A DNA stretch of 64,000 bases from NCEH01 sp043195195 (GTDB taxonomy: Bacteria > Pseudomonadota > Alphaproteobacteria > Rhizobiales > Xanthobacteraceae), in assembly GCF_043195195.1 (NCBI RefSeq), contig NZ_JBAFWT010000004.1:186001-250000 (forward strand), in the 5' to 3' direction. This document shows positions 43,855 to 52,284 of the stretch, in pieces (position 1 is the first letter of the stretch; each line of letters begins with the position of its first letter). The notes beneath the pieces are model-generated. The model had not been told where the DNA came from. It saw only the letters and a program-made list of their open reading frames with translations, and searched no databases. Both the position numbers and the translations under genes were made by a program.

Positions 43855-45171
43855 ATGGCGGAAGCGTCATCGACGATGGAACGGGACGCCAGGCAGATCA
43901 ATGCCGGCCATGGTTCGGTGGATCCCGGCGAGATTGCCATCGGCGTGATAATCGGCCGAACTTCCGAATTTTTCGATTTCTTCGTCTATGCCACCGCGGC
44001 AGTCCTGGTCTTTCCCAAACTGGTGTTTCCCTATGTGGATGCCCTAACGGGAACGCTTTATTCCTTTGCCATCTTTGCTCTCGCCTTCGTCGCTCGGCCG
44101 TTCGGCACCGCACTCTTTATGGCGGTCGACCGGGCCTATGGGCGCGGCGCGAAGCTCACGGCAGCGTTGGTCCTGCTCGGCACTTCAACGGTGGCGATCG
44201 CCTTTCTGCCCAGCTATCATCAAATCGGCTGGACCTCCGCGCTTATCCTTGCCCTGTTCCGGATCGGCCAGGGCCTATCCTGGGGTGGCACGTGGGACGG
44301 TCTGGCGCCTCTTCTGGCGCTCAATGCGCCAGTTGAGCGGCGCGGCTGGTACGCGATGATCCCGCAATTGGGCGCGCCCCTGGGCCTTATCGTCGCGAAC
44401 GGCTTGTTCGCCTTCTTCGTCGGCAACCTCTCGCCTGGAGACTTCTTCACCTGGGGCTGGCGCTACCCGTTCTTCGTCGCCTTTGCGATCAATGTGGTGG
44501 CCCTGTTCGCTCGCCTGCGCATGGCGGTGACGCCGGAATATACCGAGCTGTTCAAGCGCGGCGAATTGCGGCCCGCGACGGTGACCGAAACCGTGCGTGC
44601 GGAAAAGCGCGGCATCCTGATCGGCGCATTCGCGCCGCTCGCCACATTCGCCTTGTTTCACATGGTCACGGTGTTCCCGCTCTCCTGGGTGTTCTTGTTC
44701 ACCAACGAGGGGGCCGCGCGCTTCCTGGTGATCGAGATCGTCGGCGCGGTCTTCGGCATCGGGGCCATCGTCGCGTCCGGCTTCGTCGCCGATCGCGTGG
44801 GCCGGCGAAACCTGCTCGGCGCCTCGGCGGCGGCGATCGCGGTGTTCAGCGGCTTCGCCCCGCAATTGCTGAATGCCGGCTTGGTCGGCGAGACCGCCTT
44901 CATGGTGATGGGCTTCATCCTGCTTGGCCTGTCGTTCGGCCAAGCCTCCGGCGCGGTTGCCGCCAACTTCGGGCGTAATTATCGCTACACCGCCTCGGCC
45001 CTGACCAACGATCTCGCCTGGCTGTTCGGAGCGGGGTTTGCCCCGCTGGTCGCGCTCTTGCTGTCGAGCAACTTCGGCCTGATTTCGGCCGGCGCCTATC
45101 TGCTTTCAGGCGCAATCTGCACTTTGGTGGCGTTGCAGATCAACAAGAAGCTGGAGCTGGGCGGCGGCTAA
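43855..45171 (+). CDS. MFS transporter, metabolite:H+ symporter (MHS) type
   Basis: About 438 residues with 12 hydrophobic segments. GRTSEFFDFFVYATAAVLVFPKLVFP in helix 1, ALAFVARPFGTALFMAVDRAYGRG (the conserved A-motif loop) and RIGQGLSWGGTWDG are typical of the MHS group (ProP, ShiA, KgtP). Substrate unknown; probably a carboxylate or osmolyte. The ATG at 43855 is the most likely start; an in-frame ATG at 43822 is also possible. Divergent from cyoA (150-bp gap) and convergent with the serine hydrolase gene. Confidence 0.85.
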   Translation: MAEASSTMERDARQINAGHGSVDPGEIAIGVIIGRTSEFFDFFVYATAAVLVFPKLVFPYVDALTGTLYSFAIFALAFVARPFGTALFMAVDRAYGRGAKLTAALVLLGTSTVAIAFLPSYHQIGWTSALILALFRIGQGLSWGGTWDGLAPLLALNAPVERRGWYAMIPQLGAPLGLIVANGLFAFFVGNLSPGDFFTWGWRYPFFVAFAINVVALFARLRMAVTPEYTELFKRGELRPATVTETVRAEKRGILIGAFAPLATFALFHMVTVFPLSWVFLFTNEGAARFLVIEIVGAVFGIGAIVASGFVADRVGRRNLLGASAAAIAVFSGFAPQLLNAGLVGETAFMVMGFILLGLSFGQASGAVAANFGRNYRYTASALTNDLAWLFGAGFAPLVALLLSSNFGLISAGAYLLSGAICTLVALQINKKLELGGG

Positions 45172-45203
45172 GCTGGCCTTGCCGGGGGGCGCTTCAGGTG
45201 TTC

Positions 45204-46184
45204 TCAGCCCCTGAGCGCGTCCGCTGCCCCCTTGAGGGTGGCCGCGACGCTATCTCGGAACGCCGGGAAGAGGGCGGCGACGCTTTCGTCGGGCCCCGTC
45301 CAGTTGATCGTGAAGCTGAAGGTCACCCTTGCCGCACCCACCACCATCTGGCCCGGCAAGCAGAAGCAGTGGAATTTGTTCCAATCGATGCTTCCGCCCT
45401 TGGCATAGGCGGCAAGCCCCGGCGGCACCACCTGGGCGATGGCGTCCGCCATGGATTGGATGCGCATGAACTCGGTGAGACTTTCCGGTTTGGAAAAATA
45501 TTTCCCGGTGAGCGCGGTCCGATACCATTGCACCAGGTCTGAGGCGGTGCTCACCATGGTTTCGTGGTCGTTGATGGCGGAGCGCGGGGCGCCGGGCGTC
45601 CAGCCGGTGGCAAGCTTCCGCACGCCCTCCCAGCCGATATCCGTGCCGATTGGCGCGCCTGCGATGTAGGAGAACAGGCGACGCGTGGAATCGGGGATGC
45701 GGGTCTTTGTGAGCCCGGCTTCCGCTATCAGCGCGCGCACCTTGTCCGGTCCCACCTTGGACAATGCGATATCGGTCGCGGTGTTGTCGCTGTGGGTGAT
45801 CATGGCCTCGAGAATGCTGCGGGCCGGGGTGGTACCGGTGAGGTTCAAGAACACCGGGCTGCTGACCGAGCGGACGGCATCGTCGACCGCCCATTGGTCG
45901 TTTTCGGAGAGCAGTCCGGCCTCCTGGGCCCGCAGCGTCTGGGCGAGGATGAAAGTCTTCACCGCGCTGCCGATGAACAGGGGGGCATCGGGGTCGCGCT
46001 GATCCTGCCAGCTTTGGCCTGGCCCCTCGCACACGATCAGGCAGCTTTTGGTGCCCGTCACTTTGTCGAATTGCGCCAAGCCTGAGCGCACGCCCTCGGG
46101 CACGCTACTGGCGATCGAGGCCGTGGCGAGCGCCATGGGCGCGACCGCAGCGCCGGAAAGAAACAGCCGCCGATTCAAGCCCAT
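45204..46184 (-). CDS. Exported beta-lactamase-fold serine hydrolase, class A-like but without ExxLN
   Basis: 326 residues with a Tat-like signal (NRRLFLSGAAVAP). Penicillin-recognising motifs are present: S73-AV-K76, SDN at 132-134 and KGG at 262-264. The class A omega-loop ExxLN (Glu166) is missing; the matching stretch reads TRIPDSTRRLFSYIAGAP. It is therefore unlikely to be an efficient beta-lactamase and may be an esterase or amidase of the same fold. It follows the aldoxime dehydratase gene by 94 bp on the same strand, so it may belong to that operon; its role there is unknown. Confidence 0.82.
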   Translation of the reverse strand: MGLNRRLFLSGAAVAPMALATASIASSVPEGVRSGLAQFDKVTGTKSCLIVCEGPGQSWQDQRDPDAPLFIGSAVKTFILAQTLRAQEAGLLSENDQWAVDDAVRSVSSPVFLNLTGTTPARSILEAMITHSDNTATDIALSKVGPDKVRALIAEAGLTKTRIPDSTRRLFSYIAGAPIGTDIGWEGVRKLATGWTPGAPRSAINDHETMVSTASDLVQWYRTALTGKYFSKPESLTEFMRIQSMADAIAQVVPPGLAAYAKGGSIDWNKFHCFCLPGQMVVGAARVTFSFTINWTGPDESVAALFPAFRDSVAATLKGAADALRG

Positions 46185-46278
46185 AGCCTAGCCTCCCTGA
46201 AGTTGGCGCACGGTACATCATGCGCCGCCCGGACCCAAGGAGGCGCATGTGTGTGCGATACCGTGTACCGGATGGGCC

Positions 46279-47346
46279 TCAGGTGCCGCGACCGCCGATA
46301 TCCACGGCCTCGAAATAGGGCAGCAGGCCGGTGCCGGGATGGCAGTTCACATATTCCATGTGCGCGCCCTCCAGCAGGGCGAACACCTCGTGCCAGGTGA
46401 CGACCTCCCGCTTCTCCTTGTGGAGGCGGTTCATCGCGATGGCGTGGCGATAGATGTCGAGATGGGTCTCGTGGGATTTCGCCCATCGCTCCAGATGCTC
46501 CAGAGAGATGAAATAGCCGTGCACGGAGGTTTCCTTGCGCGGCGTTCCCTCCGGATCGAGATTGGTCATCACCCGCAGCGACAGGGTGCCGGTCTCGACC
46601 GGATTGTCCACGAGATGGCCCATGCCGCGCATCAGCTTGGGCTGGAGATTGTCGTGGTAATCGGCGGTCTGCTCGTTGCCCGCGCCTTCCCAATACTGGC
46701 CGGAGCGGATGGCAATCATATTGTGGGATGAGGTCACCCGCAGGCGGCGGCCGAGGCTCGCCGGCGTGCGGCGCGTCGGCATGCCTTCCCCATAGGGGCT
46801 GTCCAGCGGATCGATGGCGGACACCGGCATGCGGTCGCGCGCGGCGCCGAAATAGCCGTTCATGGTGATGGGCTGGAGGGTGGCACCCGGCGTGCGGGCA
46901 AGGCCGATGGGATAGTTCGGAGCCGAATAGATGGTCTCGTGCCGGTCGTAGGGCACGCGGATGGTCTCGCGCCACAGGCCGCGCGGTCCGGCGCGCCGGG
47001 CGGGATCGCGGAACCAGGTCATGAAGGGCGAGGCCGCGCTCCAGCGGGCATGGGCCGTCGCGTCCAGCCAATAAGCGACCAGGATGGCGTTGACCGCTCC
47101 GGTCTCGTCGGTGGTGCGCATGATTTCGTGCTCGCACGGGCCGTCCACCTCGAAAGCGGCGCGCAGGCGGGTGAAGAAGTCCGCCTGCTCCGCCCAGTCG
47201 AGCCCTTCCCCCTGGAGCGCGAAATAATCGCTCACCAGCAGGCTCACGGGTTCGCTCCAGCGCAGGGAGAAGCGCGGCGCCGCCGGTTCGTGGCCGGGTG
47301 GGCGGCGTTCCGGGACGATGCGCGGATAGGTGACGTGGAAAACCAT
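46279..47346 (-). CDS. Haem-containing aldoxime dehydratase (OxdA-like)
   Basis: Dehydrates an aldoxime (R-CH=N-OH) to a nitrile using ferrous haem. 355 residues, almost the length of Pseudomonas OxdA (352). Compared from memory with OxdA: His295 in LERWAKSHETHL fits the proximal haem ligand, His319 in TWHEV fits the distal catalytic His320, Arg170/172 (RDRMP) fits Arg178 and Ser215 in AIRSGQYW fits Ser219. EYVNCHPGTGLLPYF near the C terminus also matches. The ATG at 47346 gives the family N terminus. It lies in an operon with a periplasmic binding protein, and a nitrilase lies in the divergent arm, completing an aldoxime-nitrile-acid route. Confidence 0.9.
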   Translation of the reverse strand: MVFHVTYPRIVPERRPPGHEPAAPRFSLRWSEPVSLLVSDYFALQGEGLDWAEQADFFTRLRAAFEVDGPCEHEIMRTTDETGAVNAILVAYWLDATAHARWSAASPFMTWFRDPARRAGPRGLWRETIRVPYDRHETIYSAPNYPIGLARTPGATLQPITMNGYFGAARDRMPVSAIDPLDSPYGEGMPTRRTPASLGRRLRVTSSHNMIAIRSGQYWEGAGNEQTADYHDNLQPKLMRGMGHLVDNPVETGTLSLRVMTNLDPEGTPRKETSVHGYFISLEHLERWAKSHETHLDIYRHAIAMNRLHKEKREVVTWHEVFALLEGAHMEYVNCHPGTGLLPYFEAVDIGGRGT

Positions 47347-47385
47347 GGCGGGCTCGCGGGACGGGGACAGGTGCTGGCAGAGACC

Positions 47386-47417
47386 GCGGCCGCGGCGCCT
47401 CAACGCGTCGCGGCCGC
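47386..47417 (-). terminator. 9-bp GC hairpin between binding-protein and aldoxime dehydratase genes
   Basis: GCGGCCGCG (47386-47394) pairs with CGCGGCCGC (47409-47417) with a 14-base loop, 25 bases after the binding-protein stop. A likely mRNA stabiliser or partial terminator that keeps the binding protein more abundant than the enzyme. Confidence 0.5.
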
Positions 47418-47421
47418 AGGG

Positions 47422-47453
47422 CATCAGTTGAGGGTAGGGTATCAGTTGAGGGT
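47422..47453. repeat. 18-bp tandem duplication at the end of the binding-protein gene
   Basis: ATCAGTTGAGGGT occurs twice with an 18-bp period. On the coding strand both copies encode Thr-Leu-Asn-stop, so the second copy is an untranslated duplicate of the C terminus and stop codon. It looks like a recent slippage event. Confidence 0.8.
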
Positions 47454-48650
47454 TTTGCCGTTCCAGCGCGCCGCCGCCTTGGCGGTCTCGAAGGGATAGA
47501 CCGTCACGAGATCGGCGCCCCGCCATTCCACGAAGATGGGATAGGCGGTCGAGGAAAGGCCGGTGGCATCGAAGGCGGTGCAGCCGCCGGGAATGCCCTT
47601 GGCGAAGCCCTCGCCGCACAGTTTCAGAGCGGCGATGGCATCGCGGATCTTGTCGGGATCGCGCGACTTGGCGGTGTCAATGGCTTTGGCCATGTGTTCG
47701 AGCGCGGCACCATACATGATGACCTCGTGGGTCATGAAAGTCCCGTATTTTTCCTTGTACTTGGCGGCGAGCGCCGGGGCGAGATCGTAATTCGCTGGAG
47801 CGATGGAGAAGACGCCGTCGGCATATTCGCCGAGGCCCTTGGCGAAGTCGGGGATGATGTATCCGGCGGCGCCGCCGACGATGGGCATCTCGATCTTCTG
47901 CTGGCGCATGGCGCGGATGATCTGGAGCGCGTCGTTGAAATAGGAGACGGGGAAGACGATGTCCGCCCCGGAGGCGCGCAGCTTGTTGATCAGCGGGGAT
48001 ACATCGGTGATGCCGAGGGGATAGGCCTCGTCCACCACGAGAGGGATGCCGGCCTTGTTGGCCGCTTCGCGCAGGCCCTTGGCCTGGGCGGTGCCATAGG
48101 CGGTGTCCTCATAGAAAATAGCGACCTTGGTGACCGGCGCGCCCGCCTTTTTCGCCAGCGCGGCGGCGTAATCGAATTGCGCCTGTCCGTAGGTGGTCGC
48201 CTTGGCAGAGACCTGGAAGATGTATTTGTAGCCGCGCGCTGTGATCTGGTCGGCGAACGAATGGGTGATCATGGGGATGCCGGCGCGCTCCGTGACCTCC
48301 GAGGCGGCCAGGGTCACCGATGAGACGAAGGCGCCGAGCATGCCCACCACCTTGTCCTGGCTGAGCAGGCGCTGGGTGGCGGCGGCGGCCGACGCCGGGC
48401 TTGGCACGTCGGCATAGACCAACTCGATCTTCGCGCCGCCGAGCCCCTTGAGGCCGCCGGCGGCATTGATGGCGTCCGCCGCCATCTCGATGCCATTGCG
48501 GCTGTTGACACCGAACTGGGCGTTCGGACCGCTGAGCGGCAGGACGACGCCGATCTTCACGCTCTCCTGGGCGTGTACGGCGGGGACGACGGCGAGGGAG
48601 AGGCCGGCGGCAAGGATCGTCGCCCGGCTCCCGTTCCAGATGTCGCGCAT
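47442..48650 (-). CDS. ABC solute-binding protein, amide/branched-chain amino-acid type (arm 1)
   Basis: 402 residues from ATG 48650 (GGGAA 7 bases upstream; ATG 48656 is less well spaced). Signal peptide ends AVHAQ. The mature protein begins SVKIGVVLPLSGPNAQFG, the Peripla_BP_6 (LivK/AmiC-like) pattern. Very similar along its length to the binding protein encoded divergently at 49105 (shared EDTAYGTAQAKGLREA and EAYPLGITDVSPL), so the two are paralogues. It has no permease of its own and probably uses the LivHMGF set of the other arm, perhaps with a different ligand. Confidence 0.9.
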   Translation of the reverse strand: MRDIWNGSRATILAAGLSLAVVPAVHAQESVKIGVVLPLSGPNAQFGVNSRNGIEMAADAINAAGGLKGLGGAKIELVYADVPSPASAAAATQRLLSQDKVVGMLGAFVSSVTLAASEVTERAGIPMITHSFADQITARGYKYIFQVSAKATTYGQAQFDYAAALAKKAGAPVTKVAIFYEDTAYGTAQAKGLREAANKAGIPLVVDEAYPLGITDVSPLINKLRASGADIVFPVSYFNDALQIIRAMRQQKIEMPIVGGAAGYIIPDFAKGLGEYADGVFSIAPANYDLAPALAAKYKEKYGTFMTHEVIMYGAALEHMAKAIDTAKSRDPDKIRDAIAALKLCGEGFAKGIPGGCTAFDATGLSSTAYPIFVEWRGADLVTVYPFETAKAAARWNGKTLN

Positions 48651-48718
48651 GTGCATGTTCCCGTTTTTTATGGAAGGCGCGACAGAATGAAAACGAAGTT
48701 GAATAGATGTCAATTCAC

Positions 48719-48734
48719 TCCGACTAAACTCGAA
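48719..48734. promoter_or_regulatory. Candidate operator site 1
   Basis: TCCGACTAAACTCGAA shares CGACTAAA-TCGA with site 2 and lies immediately upstream of the TTGACA read as the -35 of arm 1. Confidence 0.4.
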
Positions 48735-48795
48735 AAATTATTTATTTGATGCATAAAAAATGAGCATATATAACGGTTTTTCCGAAAATAAGGAC

Positions 48796-48811
48796 GTCGA
48801 CTAAATTCGAC
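48796..48811. promoter_or_regulatory. Candidate operator site 2
   Basis: GTCGACTAAATTCGAC is an inverted repeat, GTCGA-CTAAAT-TCGAC, the best formed of the three sites. Confidence 0.5.
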
Positions 48812-48881
48812 ATGTAACGGATTATTGGCCTTTAATCCCGACCGGATCGATCAATTATTATCTGTTAAAAGACGGGCAATG

Positions 48882-48897
48882 GTCGAAAAAGTCCGAC
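48882..48897. promoter_or_regulatory. Candidate operator site 3
   Basis: GTCGAAAAAGTCCGAC keeps the outer GTCG and CGAC arms of site 2 with the same 16-bp length; the centre differs. Confidence 0.4.
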
Positions 48898-49104
48898 ACG
48901 ATATGGATCGAAGACAATTAGATCTAATGATGAATTTGTATGCATATAAAACATATAAATATCAATAAGTTAAGTGGAAATGCCTGGTTCCTGAGCTTGG
49001 GCGCCCAATTTTCGACGCAAGACACAAGTTGACGAGAAATACCGACGTGGCCTAGGCTCGTCGTTATCGGGTCCTCAGCGACCGTTTTCTGCGAGGTGAA
49101 CGTC

Positions 49105-50322
49105 ATGTTCCAAGCGACCGTCCGTCGCCGTATCGTTCTTGCCGGCCTGATGAGCCTGGCCCTGTCCGGGACCTTCGCCGTGAACGGCGCTGTGGCGGCG
49201 GAAGATGTGGTGATCGGCGTGATCCAGCCGCTCAGCGGGCCTAACGCGCAGTTCGGCATCGGCTCGCAGCGGGGCACCGAGCTGGCTGCGGAAATGATCA
49301 ATGCCGCCGGCGGCATCAAGGCGCTCGGCGGGGCGAAGGTCAGCCTCGTGGTGGCCGACGTGCCGACCCCGGCCACCGCCGCTGCCGCCACCCAGCGCCT
49401 GATCTCCCAGAACAATGTCAGCGCGGTGATCGGGGCTTTCGTCTCTTCCACCACGCTTGCAGCATCCGAAGTGACAGAGCGCGCCGGTATTCCGCTGGTG
49501 ACCTTCGCCTTCGCCGATCAGATTACCGGACGCGGTTACAAATACGTGTTCCAGGTGTCGCCCAAGGGGACGGTTTTCGGCGCGGCGCAGTTCGATTACG
49601 CGACCGAGATCGCCAAGGCCGCAGGCGAGAAGATCGACAAGATCGCCATCCTTTATGAGGACACTGCCTATGGTACCGCCCAGGCCAAGGGCCTGCGCGA
49701 GGCGGCCAAGCAGGCGGGCGTTCAGGTGGTGCTGGACGAGGCCTATCCCCTCGGCATCACCGATGTATCCCCGCTGGTGAACAAGCTGCGGGCATCCGGC
49801 GCGCAGATGGCCTTTCCCGTGTCCTATCTCAATGACGGCCTCCAGATCATCCGCGCGCTGCGCCAGCAGCAGATCGACATCCCGGTGGTGGGCGGCGCGG
49901 CCGGCTACATCATTCCCGACTTCAAGAAGGGCCTCGGCGAGTACGCCGAAGGCGTGCTCTCGGTGGCCGCCGCCTCCGGCGACCTGATCCCCGACCTCGC
50001 TGCCAAGTACAAGGAAAAGTACGGCACCTTCATCACCCATGAGGCGCTGATCCACGCGGCGGCCTTGGATGCGGTGGTGCAGGCCATCGAGAAGGCCAAG
50101 TCCAAGGATCCCGAGAAGATCCGCGACGCCCTCGCCACCCTGGATTATTGCGCCGGCTTCGCGCGCGGCGTGCCGGGCGGCTGCGTGAAGTTCGACGCCA
50201 ACGGACTCAATGCCTCGGCCTTCCCCATCATGGTGCAATGGCGCGGCGACGAGCCGGTCACCGTCTATCCCCCGAAGGCGGCGAAGCAGAAGCCGGTGTG
50301 GGCCGGCAAGCCTATCCCCTGA
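49105..50322 (+). CDS. ABC solute-binding protein, amide/branched-chain amino-acid type (arm 2)
   Basis: 405 residues from ATG 49105 with GAGG 8 bases upstream. Signal peptide ends AVAAED. VVIGVIQPLSGPNAQFGIGSQRGTELAAEMINAAGG marks the Peripla_BP_6 fold. A Cys pair near the C terminus (DYCAGFARGVPGGCVKFD) matches the arm 1 paralogue. First gene of a seven-gene run ending in a TrmB-like regulator. The ligand is probably a small nitrile, amide or aldoxime, judged by the enzymes in the locus. Confidence 0.92.
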   Translation: MFQATVRRRIVLAGLMSLALSGTFAVNGAVAAEDVVIGVIQPLSGPNAQFGIGSQRGTELAAEMINAAGGIKALGGAKVSLVVADVPTPATAAAATQRLISQNNVSAVIGAFVSSTTLAASEVTERAGIPLVTFAFADQITGRGYKYVFQVSPKGTVFGAAQFDYATEIAKAAGEKIDKIAILYEDTAYGTAQAKGLREAAKQAGVQVVLDEAYPLGITDVSPLVNKLRASGAQMAFPVSYLNDGLQIIRALRQQQIDIPVVGGAAGYIIPDFKKGLGEYAEGVLSVAAASGDLIPDLAAKYKEKYGTFITHEALIHAAALDAVVQAIEKAKSKDPEKIRDALATLDYCAGFARGVPGGCVKFDANGLNASAFPIMVQWRGDEPVTVYPPKAAKQKPVWAGKPIP

Positions 50323-50337
50323 TCGGAGCGATCTCGC

Positions 50338-50362
50338 CCCCTCTCCCCCGGCGGGAGAGGGG
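50338..50362 (+). terminator. 10-bp hairpin with T-rich tail after the arm 2 binding-protein gene
   Basis: CCCCTCTCCC (50338-50347) pairs with GGGAGAGGGG (50353-50362) around CCGGC and is followed by TTTATTTC. Placed between the binding-protein stop and livH, it should act as a partial terminator, giving an excess of binding protein. Confidence 0.7.
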
Positions 50363-50390
50363 TTTATTTCCTCCCTTCGTGGTGGACGTC

Positions 50391-51242
50391 ATGTTGCAAT
50401 CCCTGGTCGACGGCATTCTTCTCGGCGGCGTCTATGGCGTCATCGCCACGGGCCTGTCTCTCGTGTTCGGCGTTCTGGGCGTGGTCAATTTCGCCCAGGC
50501 CGAGTTCCTGATGCTCGGCATGTATGTCGCATGGTTCGCCTGGCGTTATCTCGGGCTCGATCCGCTGCTCGGCTCGGTCCTGTCCTTCGCCGTGGTGTTC
50601 GTCGTCGGCTATCTGGTGCAGCGCCTGCTGATCGCCCGCGTGCTGAAGGCGCCGCCGGCGGCTCAGGTGTTTCTCACGGTCGGCCTGCTGATTGTGCTGG
50701 AGAATGCCGCGCTCATGCTGTTCGGCTCGGATTTCCGTTCTGTCAGCGTGCCCTATCAGGTGCAGGGCTTCCGCTTCGGCGATATCTTTGTGGGCGCGCC
50801 GTATCTCTATGCGTTTGCTGCGGCCCTGTTCCTTTCAGCTGCCTTGTGGCTGTTCCTCGACCGCTCCTGGACCGGACGTGCCATCCGCGCGGTGGCGCAG
50901 GACCCCATGGCGGCGACGCTGACCGGGGTGGATACCCGCCTCACCTATGGGGTGGCGTTCGGCCTCGGGGTCGCGCTGACCGCGTTCGGCGGGGCGGTGA
51001 TCCTGCCGTACATTACGGTCAGCCCCACCATCGGCGGCCAGTTCGTGGTGGTCATGTTCACGGTCGTGGTGCTGGGCGGGCTCGGCAGCGTCGGGGGTGC
51101 CCTGGCCGGCGGGCTGGTGGTGGGGATCGTGCAGTCGGTGTCCACCCTGTTCTTCCCGATCCAGCTCCAAAATCTCTGCCTATTCGTCATCTTCATCGCC
51201 GTTCTCGCCCTGCGCCCGCAGGGCCTCATCAAGGGCGCCTGA
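50391..51242 (+). CDS. LivH-type ABC permease
   Basis: 283 residues from ATG 50391. LVDGILLGGVYGVIATGLSLVFGVLGVVNFAQAEFLMLG is the LivH N-terminal signature. TLTGVDTRLTYGVAFGLGVALTAFGG and VVVLGGLGSVGGALAGG complete the family pattern. Inner-membrane half of the importer, paired with the LivM-type subunit starting 3 bp later. Confidence 0.92.
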   Translation: MLQSLVDGILLGGVYGVIATGLSLVFGVLGVVNFAQAEFLMLGMYVAWFAWRYLGLDPLLGSVLSFAVVFVVGYLVQRLLIARVLKAPPAAQVFLTVGLLIVLENAALMLFGSDFRSVSVPYQVQGFRFGDIFVGAPYLYAFAAALFLSAALWLFLDRSWTGRAIRAVAQDPMAATLTGVDTRLTYGVAFGLGVALTAFGGAVILPYITVSPTIGGQFVVVMFTVVVLGGLGSVGGALAGGLVVGIVQSVSTLFFPIQLQNLCLFVIFIAVLALRPQGLIKGA

Positions 51243-51245
51243 GCC

Positions 51246-52283
51246 ATGCGCGCGAAACTCACGCCGGGGCTGGTGCTCCTCCTCCTGTTCTTCGTCGCGG
51301 CGGCCCTGCTGCCGTTTTACGTGGACCCGCGCGGCCATGTGCTGCGCATCGCCGCCATGGCGCTGCTGTTCGCGGCGCTGGCGCAATCCTGGAACATCGT
51401 CGGCGGGCTCGCGAACCAGGTCTCGCTCGGCCATGCCGCGTTTTTCGGGATCGGCGCCTATACTTCGTCCTTGCTCTATCTGCGGCTCGGCATCTCGCCC
51501 TGGCTGGGGCTGGTGGCGGGCGCGGCGCTGGCGGGATTGGCGGCGGCCCTGCTGTCGCTGCCGACCTTCCGCCTGAAGGGGCATTATTTCGCCCTCGCCA
51601 CCCTCGCCTTCGCCGAGGTGATGCGGGTGATCGCCAATTCCTGGGCCTCGCTGACGGGCGGGCCGGTGGGGGTCTCCATCCCGTTCGTGGGCAGCCAGCC
51701 GCTGAACTTCGCGTTTCGGGCGGTCTCCTCTTATTATTGGATCATCCTCGGCCTGCTGGCTCTGGTGTGCCTGGTGTTCGGGCTGCTGGCCCGCGGCGCC
51801 ATCGGCTATCGGCTGCGGGCGGTGCGCGAGAATGAGGCGGCCGCCGAAGTCGCGGGCGTCGATACCTTCCGCGTAAAGCTCACCGCCAGCGTCATTTCGG
51901 CGGCGCTGACCGCCGTGTGCGGCTCGGTGTTCGCACAATTCACCTTCTTCTTCGATCCGGATTCCATCTTCTCGCTGGCGGGTGTCTCGGTGCGGATGGC
52001 GATGATTGCCATCGTCGGCGGGCTCGGCACGCTCGGCGGCCCGATCATCGGCGCGCTGTTCCTGATCCCACTGGAGGAGGCGGCGAACGCGACGCTGTCC
52101 TCCAAGGCGGCCGGTCTGTCGCAACTGGTGTTCGGCGCGATCCTGATTGCGGCGATCCTCATCCAGCCGCGCGGGATTATGGCCTATTGGCCAAAGCGCT
52201 GGAGCCGCAGGGTGGTTGCCCCGGCCGCCGCGCCTGCGGGCAGATCGCCTGCCGTGGCCGCCGGTACGCAGGGAGGCAAGTGA
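51246..52283 (+). CDS. LivM-type ABC permease
   Basis: 345 residues. AQSWNIVGGLANQVSLGHAAFFGIGAYTSSLLY and ENEAAAEVAGVDTFRVKLTASVISAALTAVCG are LivM signatures, with about nine hydrophobic segments and a polar C-terminal tail of about 30 residues. Starts 3 bp after livH and ends 1 bp before livG. Confidence 0.92.
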   Translation: MRAKLTPGLVLLLLFFVAAALLPFYVDPRGHVLRIAAMALLFAALAQSWNIVGGLANQVSLGHAAFFGIGAYTSSLLYLRLGISPWLGLVAGAALAGLAAALLSLPTFRLKGHYFALATLAFAEVMRVIANSWASLTGGPVGVSIPFVGSQPLNFAFRAVSSYYWIILGLLALVCLVFGLLARGAIGYRLRAVRENEAAAEVAGVDTFRVKLTASVISAALTAVCGSVFAQFTFFFDPDSIFSLAGVSVRMAMIAIVGGLGTLGGPIIGALFLIPLEEAANATLSSKAAGLSQLVFGAILIAAILIQPRGIMAYWPKRWSRRVVAPAAAPAGRSPAVAAGTQGGK

Positions 52284-52284
52284 G

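Larger units (their letters stand above)
48651..49104. promoter_or_regulatory. 454-bp AT-rich divergent control region of the aldoxime/nitrile locus
   Basis: No gene. Much richer in A/T than the flanks. It holds three related 16-bp sites (see entries at 48719, 48796 and 48882), a TTGACA on the minus strand at 48708-48713 that could be the -35 of arm 1, and TTGACG (49029-49034) 18 bp before TAGGCT (49053-49058), a possible sigma-70 promoter for arm 2. GAGG at 49093-49096 is the ribosome site for the ATG at 49105. Confidence 0.55.

Noticed and set aside
45204..46184. Antibiotic-resistance beta-lactamase
   Set aside because: The fold motifs are there, but ExxLN is missing and the context is catabolic, so resistance is not claimed.
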